From Tethya wilhelma (Eukaryota; Porifera; Demospongiae; Tethyida; Tethyidae): DNA of 64,000 nucleotides. How positions within the stretch are numbered: position 1 is the stretch's first letter; each line of letters opens with the position of its first letter. Location of the stretch: the NCBI GenBank assembly GCA_964030475.1, contig CAXIPT010000012.1:110123-174122 (forward strand), given 5' to 3'. This document shows positions 31,470 to 43,492 of the stretch, one piece after another. Position numbers and translations under genes: made by a program. The notes below the pieces were generated by a model, which was not told the origin of the DNA, did not search any database, and saw only the letters and a list, made by a program, of their open reading frames with translations.

Positions 31470-32113
31470 GGCCTGGGTCAGTCACTCACCTTAACTTTGG
31501 CCTAATTAATATTCAAGATTGAAATATCTTCGTAACAAATTAACCTTTTTCCATGAAACTAAAAATTCAAATTGCTTGAACTAATATTGACCAATTGTTA
31601 TGCAAATTAGGTCATGTGATCTTTTCGGCTCGGATAAATTAGCAATTTATGAATAATTAATTAGGCAGAAGGCAACCCCTGTTGCTATGGCAACCAAACT
31701 TTATCAACTTGATTAGTACATGATGCTTAACAAAATGTTGGGGGGTGTCGTCATGCATAATTGAATTAAAGATATTCAATTTTTTCTATTAAATGCACAC
31801 CAGCTTCTCGGTCATATCTCTTGAATGGTATGACTTACCCCCCTTTTATATATTGTACTTTATGATGATATGATCCTGTTCTCAAGTTTTGCAACAGGGG
31901 AAGTCCTCCGGGAAATGAATTATTTATATTTTTAGTGATATTGTTAAAACTTCAATATTTTCATGAATATTAATTATTTAATTTGGAAAATTTGAAAATA
32001 TGTGATAGAAAGGTTATATTTTGAGAATATGTAATAATATGAAGGTAGTAGATTTAGTCAATATGATTTTTTATTACGGACATTTTAGGTTGTTTTGCTA
32101 ATTCACCCAAGCC
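31470..32113. mobile_element. TTAA-flanked inverted-repeat element (644 bp)
   Basis: Termini GGCCTGGGT and, inverted, GGCTTGGGT, flanked on both sides by TTAA (31466-31469, 32114-32117). TTAA targets are typical of piggyBac and Kolobok. No transposase. Related in ends and interior style (gttgctatggcaacc centre, ttaattaat runs) to 43493-44155. Confidence 0.7.
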
Positions 32114-32178
32114 TTAATAGCGCAGAGACTATAATGTAGAAAGAAAAACAACTTCAGATGGTATTGTAATATGCCTGT

Positions 32179-32216
<38 letters not shown>

Positions 32217-33488
32217 CACTTCACACAGGGTGACAACGACCAAACACAATCAGACAACTAAATGAGTGATATATTCTCATTCTACACATTAAACACTACA
32301 TACTGATTTAGTTTGGTGGGCTAATTCTCTAGTCACAGAGCACACATTAGCTATGAACTGAATTCAAACTGTGTGTAAGACTATAGTGAAACATGTCACA
32401 CAGGGTGATGTACAGTGACCCAAACACAATCCGAGAACAAAATCAATGACACAATACAAACATTATTACAGTTTCATGACCCTTAAGTGGGCAGCACTCG
32501 ATGCATGGTTGAGTGCTGCACACTTATAATTAAGGGCATGCAACTATTTTATTTGCCCTGAGACCCTTAGCTACTCTATTGTCACTTCCACCCAGCCACT
32601 AACCAGCAATAAACTTTGGTTGTTAGGCAATGGCAAACAAATATTGATGTAGGTTTCTGTGCGATCATTGAGCAGAATTGTCTAAAAGTTAATACTAATG
32701 TGTAAATTGACCAGCAAGTAGTAAGGTCCTTTGATATAGTGTACATATGTACATCAATCATTTCTGTTCATGGATTATAAAATCCTTAGCACTGTGTACT
32801 TGTGGTGTCATGTAAGGTACATACAACTGTAATATACTGTAGACAGCTACATGTACAAATGTTTACTTGAGCTATACCTTGAGTGTAGATCAAGTTCAGT
32901 TACACATAGTGACTATGGCCATGGAGTTTGTCCGTGTAAGTATTATTGGAGGGTATCAATGGACTAGCAAAACAGAAAAATCATCTTTTTGTACTATCAT
33001 TTCAATTTTGACCTTAATTTGGTACATACTCCAGCTACTATCAACACCTTCATACATTATACACAACAACTTGAATGTTAACTAAGTTAGCTACAGTGTT
33101 AGGAGGAGCCTTAGATATAATACCACATAAACACTTGTGAAAGAGATCAGACTGTCATATCACACAGATGGAAGGTCAGGTATGGAAAGAAGCTATGTGT
33201 TAGAAGGTTACTGCATGCAAATTACAGAACATACAAGAAAGGTTACTGACACATTTAGAGAGAGGGGAAGAGAGGAGAGAGGCAGAAGGAGCAGAAAAAG
33301 TGAAGGAGTTGGATGATGTAAGATAAACATTGCTATAGGGTAATCATTACCAGTATACTTTAGGGTGTATTAGATGAGAATGAGGAGGAAAATGAGAATC
33401 AGGGGTTAGATTTTGATATATAGCCTTGGATGACTTTGAGAGATTTTTATTGTTTAGAAATAATGGAAACTTAAATGAATTTAATCAT
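32114..33488. other. Repeat-rich spacer: (GT)n tract and a hairpin
   Basis: A (GT)n microsatellite lies at 32173-32215. A hairpin at 32480-32537 pairs gcagcactc with gagtgctgc inside longer arms (cccttaagtg / attaaggg). A near-repeat cacacagggtga occurs at 32223 and 32398. An ag-rich stretch lies at 33255-33310. No gene is recognised. Confidence 0.5.
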
Positions 33489-34223
33489 TCCTAGTACTGG
33501 GTACATAGGAATGGCACGGATGGCCCATTAGCACAATACAAATATTCACGCGAATAACTGCAAAAACTGAGCGCTTGGCACTAAAAAGCTTCTTAAACTA
33601 CTCTTTAGCCTTTTCTCTTTCTATTGAGCCTAAAAACATAGCCTAAAACCATCGCTAAAGTAACAAACTAAAGTATGCCAAACCTCCAATTTTCTCCATC
33701 TTCTTCTTCTTCTTCTTCTTCTATCTTGGAACGACTTTTCTCGAAGACCGCTCGCTTTCAGAAGCTGATTCTTGAACGAATAAACTTGGTTTCTTTGTCT
33801 TCACGTGCTTTTTGTATCAGTTATTCGTCTCTCTAGCTGAGTCGCTAGATACAAGACAAAAAGCGCCTTCTCCCTATGGCAGCCATTCATTTCTATACTC
33901 ATTAATAATTCATTAGCTACCTTGGAAATTAAGTGGACGACCCCTTTCCAGTTAGACAAGTGTGCGTTATTTGGAATCCGAATATTCGCTGTCCTGCCTG
34001 TTTTACCTGAAGATTTCTGGTTGTGCTGAAGTCTCTGTAACCAGTTACCGGTACTTTTCAGTCTTCAATAATAGGAGGTGAATATAGACTACTTTTTTTA
34101 TAGTTGTCATTATAAGAAGATGAGCAAAGCAAGTAAATTTTGTAAGATACAGCTCCAGCCTCCTGAGATGCTTCACCATGACTTTATACTGATAGCATAG
34201 ATTATAACATAAGCTATAATATC
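33489..34223 (+). mobile_element. RepA copy 2, cut by gap
   Basis: Matches RepA from ctagtactgggtacatagga through the CTT tract to cataagctataatatc, then the gap at 34224. The hairpin end is absent. Confidence 0.8.
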
Positions 34224-34224
34224 N
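34224..34224. other. Assembly gap at the left edge of inverted arm 1
   Basis: RepA stops and the DUF7869-like element begins at its very first shared base. Confidence 0.75.
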
Positions 34225-36019
34225 AATATATGGGTTCAAAAGTTTTTCAGAGTGGTTACCATAGTTACCGCATGCATAATTGAATTATACCTTAAGTTCA
34301 AAGGTCAAGGGTGAGGATATGGTCAGTTTCTGTTCAATCTATTGTCAAAGTACCGAGGCTTCATGATCTCTAGAGGGACTGGAACAGAGCTAAAGAGCGA
34401 GTTAGCTGTTAATAACACACAGTAAGTGTCTGTTGAAATTTCTATGCTACAGTTTAAATTTCATCATGGAAGAAGATTATGAAAGTGCTTGTAGCTCTGA
34501 CACAGCTTCAGAGTCTAGTTTACCTCATCTGAAAGTGAAGAAAACTCTTCTGAAAGTGAGGAAGACTCTTCTGAAAGTGAGCAGGACCCTCTATTAAGGC
34601 CAAGAAAGGGAAAGCTAAAAGAAAGACAACAACGCTACAAGGAAGGGAAAAGTCGCAAGGCATACAGAGTACAAAAGGACCTTAGCGAGTCGTTTGAGAA
34701 GTCTGACATTTCTGGTGTTTGTGATGGATGTGCACTTGCTTTGAAACAAGTAAGGGAAATATTCAAGGTGCTAAAACATCAGGGTACAGAGTTGAAAAAG
34801 AGGAAAAACAGAATTCCTCATCCGAAAAGACCTAATCGAGAGCACTACCGAAATCTAACATTATAGAACGAGTGGCTGAGAGCAAACGTCTTTGATTCTA
34901 TGGGTAACTACCTCTACTGTCACAACTGCATCATGAAGGCACTAAAAATTAGCCACCAACGTCTAGCTCGTCAGCTCGCCAGTGAAAGATTAGACGAAAG
35001 CTGTTTTAGAAGCCTGTTGTTAACATAACCAAAGTAGAGGTAGAAAATGAGAAACTAAAGCCTTTTGGGGTGATGCCTGATGGAATTGAAGACAACTTCA
35101 CTAAGTGGTGGAAAACAATTCCGGCAAATCATGAGGTTTCTGTTCGATATCCCCATGACAAGCATGGCTTGCAAGGGCATAAATCTAACCGTGCCAAACT
35201 TGAAGAGAAAGAGTCCTTCTTACACTTCATTGACAGTAATTCACAACCAAACGGACAATGTTCAGACTCAAGAAATCCCACACACTATTTGTTGCCAAAG
35301 TTCAAAACAATTTCAACCCCAAAGAGAAATGACCCTAATTTTGAAAGAAAACTTTGCAGTTCCTTAGTTGCAGAATTCAGACAGAGTCAAACAAGCCAAC
35401 CATATCAAGCTTCAGTGCTTCTGCATGGTTGCATGACGAAAGACCAAAACATGCCATTTATCCCCATCAGGTTGACTATTGTGATTTTTGTGCAAAAATA
35501 AAGGAGATACAGGCAGCTCATCAGACTTTAAATCGACTACTACAGTCAGGCAGTTCATCCTCAGAAGACGTTACAAAACTTGAGGGTGAAAAAAATGAAA
35601 AGAATGACCAACTTGAGAAATTAACACCTTGATCATGCAAAAGAATCTCTCAAGTATTACAGGGAAATGAAGGAGAGGTGCTCTACTCAATGGAAGAAGA
35701 TAACTGACTTGGAACAATTGTCAACCCCTTCACCTGCTCAAATTGAAGAGTTTAAACAGCTAAAAGCCACATTTACACTTGTTTTAAGTGCTGACTATCA
35801 GATGAATAAACTAATACCATATTGGGGTCGAAGTCCACAACCAGGCTCAACATACTATTTGCAGAAACTTACTTACGACAACCTTGGAATTGTTGATCAC
35901 CGAAACGAGAAGGGACATGTGTACTTATTTAGTGAGCTGATAGGACCGAAAAATACTAATCACACGTTTTCATACATTTTACACTACCTCAAATGTACTT
36001 GCAAGGTACCCGAGTGGAT
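34225..36019. repeat. Inverted duplication, arm 1 (1795 bp)
   Basis: The reverse complement of 39059-40853, starting aatatatgggttcaaaag and ending ggtacccgagtggat. Both arms are exactly 1795 bases, and every translated stretch compared is identical, including the frameshifts. Confidence 0.9.
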
Positions 36020-36583
36020 CAAGCGAGTGCACATTTTTCTTGACAATGCAGGATCAACCAACAAAAATCGGTGTATGATGGCTTCAGTGTTTGAATGTGT
36101 CCAGCATAACATACTAGGCTACTTCAGAGTGTCATTTATGATAGCAGGGCACACCAAGTTTGCCCCTAACAGACTCTTTGCTCTTTGTGCTAAATCTTTT
36201 TATGCTTCGGATGTCTTCAATGAAGCACAATTCACATTAGTAATGTCTCAGCACGCAATTGTCACATTTGATCACGGCCAAATTGTCAGATGTTGGAGGG
36301 AGTGTGATACAGTTAAATATTCTAATTTACCTGGAATTCATTCATTACATGACTTCCTGGCAGTTAAGAATCCAGATGTACCTGCTGTAATGAAGGTTTG
36401 TGAACTTGTTTACACAGGCACTTTCAATAACACTCCAATGAAAATTGCCACTGGTTTCACTCCAACAAGTTCTGTAATCCCAACCATTAATCACAATTTT
36501 GTATCCAAAAGTCTTGTCAAGCAACTAGGTGGTGTGAAACTTGACCACATGAAGCAAATGTACAATAACTTTATTCCACATTA
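34465..36583 (+). pseudogene. DUF7869-like (RNase H-fold) transposon protein, copy 1
   Basis: Starts MEEDYESACSSDTASESS, an acidic serine-rich head. Then come a Cys pair in VCDGCALALKQ, GTELKKRKNRIPHPKRP, NEWLRANVFDSMGNYLYCHNC, VRYPHDKHGLQGHKSNR, DYCDFCAKIKEIQAAHQTLN and a coiled coil. The catalytic-type core follows (35667-36583): LSADYQMNKLIPYWGRSPQP, HIFLDNAGSTNKN, FMIAGHTKFAPNRLF. It ends LDHMKQMYNNFIPH and TAA. The LDN...KN and AGHTKF motifs match the DUF7869 family, which looks like an RNase H-fold nuclease or transposase. I name the family from memory of its motifs. Frame changes near 34530, 35020, 35400 and 35620 and a stop at 34865 disable the 5' half, while the 305-residue core is open. 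Confidence 0.6.
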
Positions 36584-36599
36584 ACAGTGGCAAGAGCTT

Positions 36600-36950
36600 T
36601 TGTCAGATATATAGCCGTACCAACAGTATCTTATATTAATTCACACTATAAACATGAATCATTATTGATAAACTTTTGCACAAATACTTTTGAGTCATAA
36701 TAGATTACATTTCTAGGGCATGCTCAATTTTGACCATTTAGGCATTTCTACTCTGGGCGCCCACATTCTTAGCTCACTCAACTGACAACTATTCCTATCT
36801 TGTTTGCTCACTTGTTTGTGATTTGGCCAATCCTATTATTAGATTTCTACTGTTTTTTATACTTGTAATAAAGAAAGGTTTCATTGTCAATAACATGGCC
36901 TTGCAGGCACCGTATCTTACAGTCTAAACACAATGATGGAGTAACAATAC
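36600..36950. other. Spacer, nothing recognised
   Basis: AT-rich DNA between the element stop codon and the minus-strand exons. Possible 3' continuation or intron of the 36951-37787 gene. Confidence 0.35.
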
Positions 36951-37787
36951 CTTAACTGATGAAGTAGATGAAAAAGAAAATTCCATCTTTTTGCATGAGG
37001 AATAGAACTCAAGCCATCAGTCTGCACAAATGGACAATGTCATGTTAGAATGCAGGATGGCATGTATGCATGAAATAGTTTTTACCAAACATATGTAGAT
37101 GCTTCCTTGCCCAGCCAATTCAAAGATGTCATCTCCATTAAGATTGCTGTCAATCACCGTCCTGAAAGGATTATCTTGGCCACATTTCAAGTACTGGAAC
37201 TCGTCTAACTTAAACTCCGAAAATGCATCAACAACAGCATCCTTTACTTCCATCACATTCGTGTTCCTTCTAAAGTTAATCATCAACACACGCCCCTTCT
37301 TTGCAAGGCATGTTCCAGTATATCCATTTGGCACAAATATGGTTTTATTTAAATGGCAAAACAAACACAAAAAATAGCCAAGTACTTGTAGCCTTCTTCT
37401 TTCTCTTCTCATCACATTCATATCAAACTTCCCTTTCCAATTTGACTGTGAAAACTAGGATAGAGTTTCTTCAATGCAGCTGCACACTTTTTGGAAACTT
37501 TCCCTACTCTCTCCCAGTAATTTTGAGACTTTGTGGTCGCTGCTGTCATGTCACTAAGGTGCAGCAATCAGTAATCACAGGTGTGCTTTATTTGAAATAG
37601 CAACCCTACCTTTGTTGTACTTCCCACATATAGAGTTGTTTTCAACTGGCATGTCTCCATGCAATTTGAAAAGCTCTCCACCCCATTTTATCCTTTTCAC
37701 TGAAATCACCAGCTTATTCTTATCTTCTTCTAATACCTTCGTAACCAACTTCTTTTCAGTTGCTGGATCTAGCGATGATTCAAAGTG
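36951..37787 (-). CDS. Four-exon fragment of an unknown gene between repeats
   Basis: Exon one (37787-37610) reads ESSLDPATEKKLVTKVLEED, KNKLVISVKRIKWGGELFKL and NNSICGKYNK, with donor gtaggg. Exon two (37542 down to about 37435) follows atgacag and reads AATTKSQNYWERVGKVSKKC and LKKLYPSFHSQ. Exon three (about 37400-37086) reads KTIFVPNGYTGTCLAKKGRV, VMEVKDAVVDAFSEF and ELAGQGSIYIC, with donor gtaaaa. Exon four (36986-36951) is 12 codons, MEFSFSSTSSVK, with donor gtattg. Phases agree for exons one-two and three-four; the two-three junction is uncertain. The NGYTGTCLAKKGR...ELAGQGS block looks like a small ubiquitin-like N-terminal domain. A RepA copy truncates the gene at its 5' side and the DUF7869-like element lies at its 3' side. 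Confidence 0.45.
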
Positions 37788-39057
37788 AACCGTGCAAATA
37801 ATTGCAAAAACTAAGTGCTTGGCACTAAAAGGCTACTATTTAGCTATATTTGGGGAAAAAAATGCGTGTGAATATTTGTATTGCGCTTTTGTTATTTTAG
37901 CGTATCTCGAAAACTGTTCACTTCCAGAAGCTGAAACTTGTCTTCAATATCATGTGCTTCAGTCTCCCATTGAATGGCTAGATACAAGGCAAAGAGCACT
38001 TCTCCATATGGCAGCTATTCATTTTGACACTCATGCATAATTCATAAGCTACTTGAAAACTCATGTTGATGAATACATAAGTGTGCATTGTTTGAAATCA
38101 GCTAGAATATTCACTGGCTGCCTGCTTTACCTGAAGATTTCTGTTTGTGCTGAACTCTCTGTAACTTTTCACTCTTCAATATTTAGTGTGAATAGTACTA
38201 GAATGACACGGATGGCCCATGCATTAGCGCAATACAAGTATTCACACCAAGGCTTCTCAAGCTACTATTTAGCTCATTCTCTTTCTAAAAACATGGCCTA
38301 AAACCATTGCTAAAGTACCAAAATAAAATATGCCAAACCTCCAATTTTTTCCATCTTCTTCTTCCATGTTTTATCGAAGACTGTTAACTTTCAGAAGCTG
38401 ATTCCTGAACAAATATACTTGTCTTCACCCACTTTTAGTATCGCCTGCTCATGTCTCTCATCGAGTGGCTAGATGCAAGGCAAAAAGGGCCTTCTTCATA
38501 TGGCATCCATTTATTTCTACACTTCTGCATAAATTAATAGGCTACCTTTTCAGATAGACAGGTGTGCATTAATTGGAATTGGAATATTCGCTTTCTGCCT
38601 GCAATACCTAAAGATTTTTGGTTGTGCTGAACTCTGTAACTTTTCAGTCTTCAATATTTAGGAGGTGAATACTTTGTTACACTTATTATGTAGTTGTCAC
38701 TATAAGATGTGCAAAGCAAGTACATTTGTTAAAACCCAGCCTCCTTAACTTCAATCACTGATAGCATAAATATCCATGTTGATAGTGTACAAGTAGCTAC
38801 CATATACACACACTCAAATAAGAGTCGTAGAATTATGAGAACAAACAAGTGAAAAAAAACACTGAAAATACATGTAATGAGACATAGGAATGGCCAAATC
38901 GTAAAAAGAAAGCAAACGGCTGTTTGAGTGTGTAAAGATTTATTTCTATGGGCAACATGAGAGACTCAACATGGAAAGAGAGTACTACATGTAGCCCACA
39001 CAGGAAGAATTCTGCACACACTCAAACAGCCATTCCATCTTGTTTGCTTTAATTTTA
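37788..39057 (+). mobile_element. Two RepA copies in tandem, the second cut by a gap
   Basis: 37788-38190 is a partial copy (aattgcaaaaactaagtgct). At 38195 a second start-like block (atgacacggatggcccatgc) follows and continues through the CTT region to the left arm and loop of the hairpin (38850-39045), ending at the gap at 39058. Confidence 0.7.
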
Positions 39058-39058
39058 N
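39058..39058. other. Assembly gap at the inner edge of inverted arm 2
   Basis: RepA hairpin is interrupted and the inverted DUF7869-like arm begins on the next base. Confidence 0.75.
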
Positions 39059-40613
39059 ATCCACTCGGGTACCTTGCAAGTACATTTGAGGTAGTGTAAA
39101 ATGTATGAAAACGTGTGATTAGTATTTTTCGGTCCTATCAGCTCACTAAATAAGTACACATGTCCCTTCTCGTTTCGGTGATCAACAATTCCAAGGTTGT
39201 CGTAAGTAAGTTTCTGCAAATAGTATGTTGAGCCTGGTTGTGGACTTCGACCCCAATATGGTATTAGTTTATTCATCTGATAGTCAGCACTTAAAACAAG
39301 TGTAAATGTGGCTTTTAGCTGTTTAAACTCTTCAATTTGAGCAGGTGAAGGGGTTGACAATTGTTCCAAGTCAGTTATCTTCTTCCATTGAGTAGAGCAC
39401 CTCTCCTTCATTTCCCTGTAATACTTGAGAGATTCTTTTGCATGATCAAGGTGTTAATTTCTCAAGTTGGTCATTCTTTTCATTTTTTTCACCCTCAAGT
39501 TTTGTAACGTCTTCTGAGGATGAACTGCCTGACTGTAGTAGTCGATTTAAAGTCTGATGAGCTGCCTGTATCTCCTTTATTTTTGCACAAAAATCACAAT
39601 AGTCAACCTGATGGGGATAAATGGCATGTTTTGGTCTTTCGTCATGCAACCATGCAGAAGCACTGAAGCTTGATATGGTTGGCTTGTTTGACTCTGTCTG
39701 AATTCTGCAACTAAGGAACTGCAAAGTTTTCTTTCAAAATTAGGGTCATTTCTCTTTGGGGTTGAAATTGTTTTGAACTTTGGCAACAAATAGTGTGTGG
39801 GATTTCTTGAGTCTGAACATTGTCCGTTTGGTTGTGAATTACTGTCAATGAAGTGTAAGAAGGACTCTTTCTCTTCAAGTTTGGCACGGTTAGATTTATG
39901 CCCTTGCAAGCCATGCTTGTCATGGGGATATCGAACAGAAACCTCATGATTTGCCGGAATTGTTTTCCACCACTTAGTGAAGTTGTCTTCAATTCCATCA
40001 GGCATCACCCCAAAAGGCTTTAGTTTCTCATTTTCTACCTCTACTTTGGTTATGTTAACAACAGGCTTCTAAAACAGCTTTCGTCTAATCTTTCACTGGC
40101 GAGCTGACGAGCTAGACGTTGGTGGCTAATTTTTAGTGCCTTCATGATGCAGTTGTGACAGTAGAGGTAGTTACCCATAGAATCAAAGACGTTTGCTCTC
40201 AGCCACTCGTTCTATAATGTTAGATTTCGGTAGTGCTCTCGATTAGGTCTTTTCGGATGAGGAATTCTGTTTTTCCTCTTTTTCAACTCTGTACCCTGAT
40301 GTTTTAGCACCTTGAATATTTCCCTTACTTGTTTCAAAGCAAGTGCACATCCATCACAAACACCAGAAATGTCAGACTTCTCAAACGACTCGCTAAGGTC
40401 CTTTTGTACTCTGTATGCCTTGCGACTTTTCCCTTCCTTGTAGCGTTGTTGTCTTTCTTTTAGCTTTCCCTTTCTTGGCCTTAATAGAGGGTCCTGCTCA
40501 CTTTCAGAAGAGTCTTCCTCACTTTCAGAAGAGTTTTCTTCACTTTCAGATGAGGTAAACTAGACTCTGAAGCTGTGTCAGAGCTACAAGCACTTTCATA
40601 ATCTTCTTCCATG
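39059..40613 (-). pseudogene. DUF7869-like protein, copy 2 (truncated inverted duplicate)
   Basis: Same sequence and same disabling changes as the 34465 copy, on the minus strand, from the acidic head through DYCDFCAKIKEI to CKVPEW, where the gap cuts it. It lacks the LDN and AGHTKF core motifs. Shared lesions show the duplication, real or artefactual, post-dates the decay. Confidence 0.7.
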
Positions 40614-40853
40614 ATGAAATTTAAACTGTAGCATAGAAATTTCAACAGACACTTACTGTGTGTTATTAACAGCTAACTCGCTCTTTAGCTCTGTTCCAGT
40701 CCCTCTAGAGATCATGAAGCCTCGGTACTTTGACAATAGATTGAACAGAAACTGACCATATCCTCACCCTTGACCTTTGAACTTAAGGTATAATTCAATT
40801 ATGCATGCGGTAACTATGGTAACCACTCTGAAAAACTTTTGAACCCATATATT
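39059..40853. repeat. Inverted duplication, arm 2 (1795 bp)
   Basis: Reverse complement of arm 1. Starts atccactcgggtacc and ends cccatatatt, directly followed by the RepA start at 40854. Confidence 0.9.
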
Positions 40854-42292
40854 CCCAGTACGGTAGTACTGGGTACACAGGAATGGCACGAATGGCCCAT
40901 TAGCGCAATACAAATATTCACGCGAATAACTGAAAAAACTAAGCGCTTAGCACTAAAAGGCTTCTAAAGCTACTATTTAGCTCCTTCTCTTTCTAATGAG
41001 CCCAAAACATGGCCTAAAAACATTCCTAAAGTAACAAACACAAACATGCCAAACTTCCAATTTTCTCCATTTTCTTATTATTCTTCTTTTTCTATCTTGG
41101 CTCCACTTTTCTCAGAGATTATTCACTTTTAGAAGCTGATTGTTGAACAAACGAACTTGGTTGCACAGTCGCTTTTGCCATCGGTTTTTAGCGCTTCTCA
41201 TTGAGTAGCTAGATACAAGGCGAAAAGCGCCTCCTCCATATGGCCGCCATTAATTTCTACACTCATGCATAATTCATTAACGTCTAGAAAATTCGAATTG
41301 ACGACCCTTTCCACACACAAAAGCGTGCGTTATTTGGAATTAAATGCACTGAAGTTGCCTGGAACTATTTTGTGATACCTGGTTGCTCTTAAGAGATAAA
41401 TCAGGACTTCGATTATCATAACACATAGAAAGACAAGTAAATCTTATGATACAGCTCCTGCCACCAAATGACTGAGATGTGTGTTTCACTTCAGAATCAA
41501 GCAGGCTACACAACTTGTGACTTCAAGTACCACTCAACAGCCCGCCGCTGGCTCAGTGAGTAGGCTTAGGGGGATTATGCTGGCACTAAAACTGGAATAA
41601 TAGGCATACCCTGGAAGCAGGCATAATTTGAGAATAATAGGTTAATTTTTAGCACTAGATAATTACTTGACCCTTGACCCTGCCAAATCACATACTAGAT
41701 CAAAATTTACTTTGTGTTATAGCAAAACCTCACTTTGCAAACGTTAACTTATGAACTCAGCAGTTAGGATTCTAAACTGAACTGAAGCATGACGGACTCC
41801 ATGATGTCTCTAAGTAGTTTTGTTGACAATGTTTGAATGCTACATTAACTTTGACGTATATACGAACATATTTTGAGAATAATAGGTCAAAATAGAAAGC
41901 ATAATAGATGAGTTTAGATGGAAGTGCAGAATAGAATAATAGGTAAATTCAAAACATAATCCCCCTAAGCCTATCAGTAAGTCTTGCTTGCCAGACTACT
42001 AGCTCAGTAGCTAGCTACACACACCAACTCGAATGTAATTTGTAGAATTATGGGAAAATGAGAACAAACAAGTAAAAAAAAAACATTGAAATGTAATTAG
42101 ACACAGGAATGGTTAAATCATAAAAAGAACACAAACAAGATGGAATGGTTGTTAGAGTGTATAAGGAATTCTTCCTGTGGGCAACAATAAGGAGACTGCA
42201 CACACTCTAGCAGCCAATCCATCTTGTTTGCGTTCTTTTTACAATTTAACCATTCCTGTGTCTCAATACACTTCCAATGTTTTTTTACTTGT
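40854..42292 (+). mobile_element. RepA copy, variant type, with an internal insertion
   Basis: Starts cccagtacggtagtactggg and ends with a hairpin (about 42075-42292, cacttccaatgtttttttac). The middle differs from copy 1 and matches 50447-50735 (cacacacaaaagYgtg, ttgtgatacctggttgct, aacagcccgccRctg). The 409-bp TA-flanked element 41563-41971 is inserted in it. Confidence 0.75.
41563..41971. mobile_element. TA-flanked MITE (409 bp) inside RepA
   Basis: Inverted termini GGCTTAGGGGGATTATG at both ends, flanked by TA (41561-41562 and 41972-41973) as in Tc1/mariner-type insertions. The uninterrupted RepA variant at 50655-50700 shows the empty site. No coding capacity. Confidence 0.8.
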
Positions 42293-42296
42293 TCAA

Positions 42297-42660
42297 ATAC
42301 TAAATGCACAATTGTCTGTGTGGAAAGTGTAGTCAATTTGATTTCCGGAGTAGCTAATGAATAATTCATGAGTAGCCATATGGAGATGGGGCTTTTTGTC
42401 TTGTATCTAGCAACATATTACAAGAGAGACATCCATAGCAAAAGTGACTGAAGACAAAGATACCTAGTTTATTCATTCATGAATCAGCTTGTGAAAGTAA
42501 GTGGATTCTGAGAAAAGTCCTGCCAACATAGAAGTATTAGAACAAAAGAAGAATCAGTAGGAGAAAATTGGAAGTTTGGCATATTTTTGTTTGGTACTCT
42601 AGCGATGGTTTTAGGCCATGTTTTTGGGCTCATTAGAAAGAGAATGGGCCAAATCATTGC
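42297..42660 (-). mobile_element. Partial inverted RepA copy
   Basis: Reads RepA backwards from the attagctac region (gtagctaatgaataattcat) to the taggccatgttt...gagaatggg region, without either end. Confidence 0.7.
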
Positions 42661-42822
42661 CAGAAATGGCCCATACAATGGTGGACATGGACTTCCATTT
42701 TAATAAAACTACGAACTAGATAAATGGAAAATTGTTTGACCCCGCTTTGTTGAAGGCAAGGACTCTCGTAGGATTTTTGGTGTTCATTCGTAAGTGCACA
42801 TTTTACACAAAATAAGGACTTG

Positions 42823-43198
42823 CAGTGGCGGATTTCGGGGGATATCCAATGTATCCATGGATACCCCCTTTCAGAAAAGGCTAAAATTTATTTCAGTCTC
42901 AATAATCAAGAGAAAACAAAGTATCTACACTTTCTGGGCTTATTTGCTGGCAGCCAATGCTTTTCAAGTAAGTATTATATACTTCTGAGAGTCCAGCAGT
43001 TCCAAAAATAGCTACGCACGAGCTAGAAACACTGCTTGCATAGTAAAGTACAAAGCTCATACAATTAGAAATGGGTGGAGCTATACGTAAAATTGGCATG
43101 GTTTACCGGAAGTGGGCGTGGCTAGTGCAAAATTTTTCACGCACTTCGCACGCATTATAATAAGATAACCCCTTTCTACAATCCTGGATCCGCCACTG
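42823..43198. mobile_element. CAGTGGCGGAT element, copy 2 (376 bp)
   Basis: Ends CAGTGGCGGATTTCGGGGG and, inverted, CAGTGGCGGATCCAGG. Flank repeat ACTTG at 42818-42822 and 43199-43203. Interior shares ggatacccccttt and agtgggcgtggct with copy 1. Non-coding. Confidence 0.85.
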
Positions 43199-43492
43199 AC
43201 TTGTGGTGAAAGTTGGGCGCCAAGACTGAAGAAGAACTTTTGCAGAACAGATGTGTCAGAAAAATGCTTCTATCATCCTCTTGTACTCCTGGGACTTGGT
43301 TACTAGTAGTGCACCTGCCCTACTGTCGTTCGGCTCCATAGACTCAGTGTAATTATTTTATACATTTAATATATGTCTCAATGCTTTTTTGTCTACATTT
43401 AAACGGTTATGTGATAAAAATCAGGTAAAGCCGCAATGGATTTATGTCAGATAAATTTGTGTTTTGAAAAGTTGCATGGTCTCAGGCATTAA
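43199..43492. other. Spacer, nothing recognised
   Basis: No gene or repeat signature. Ends with TTAA at the start of the next element. Confidence 0.35.
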
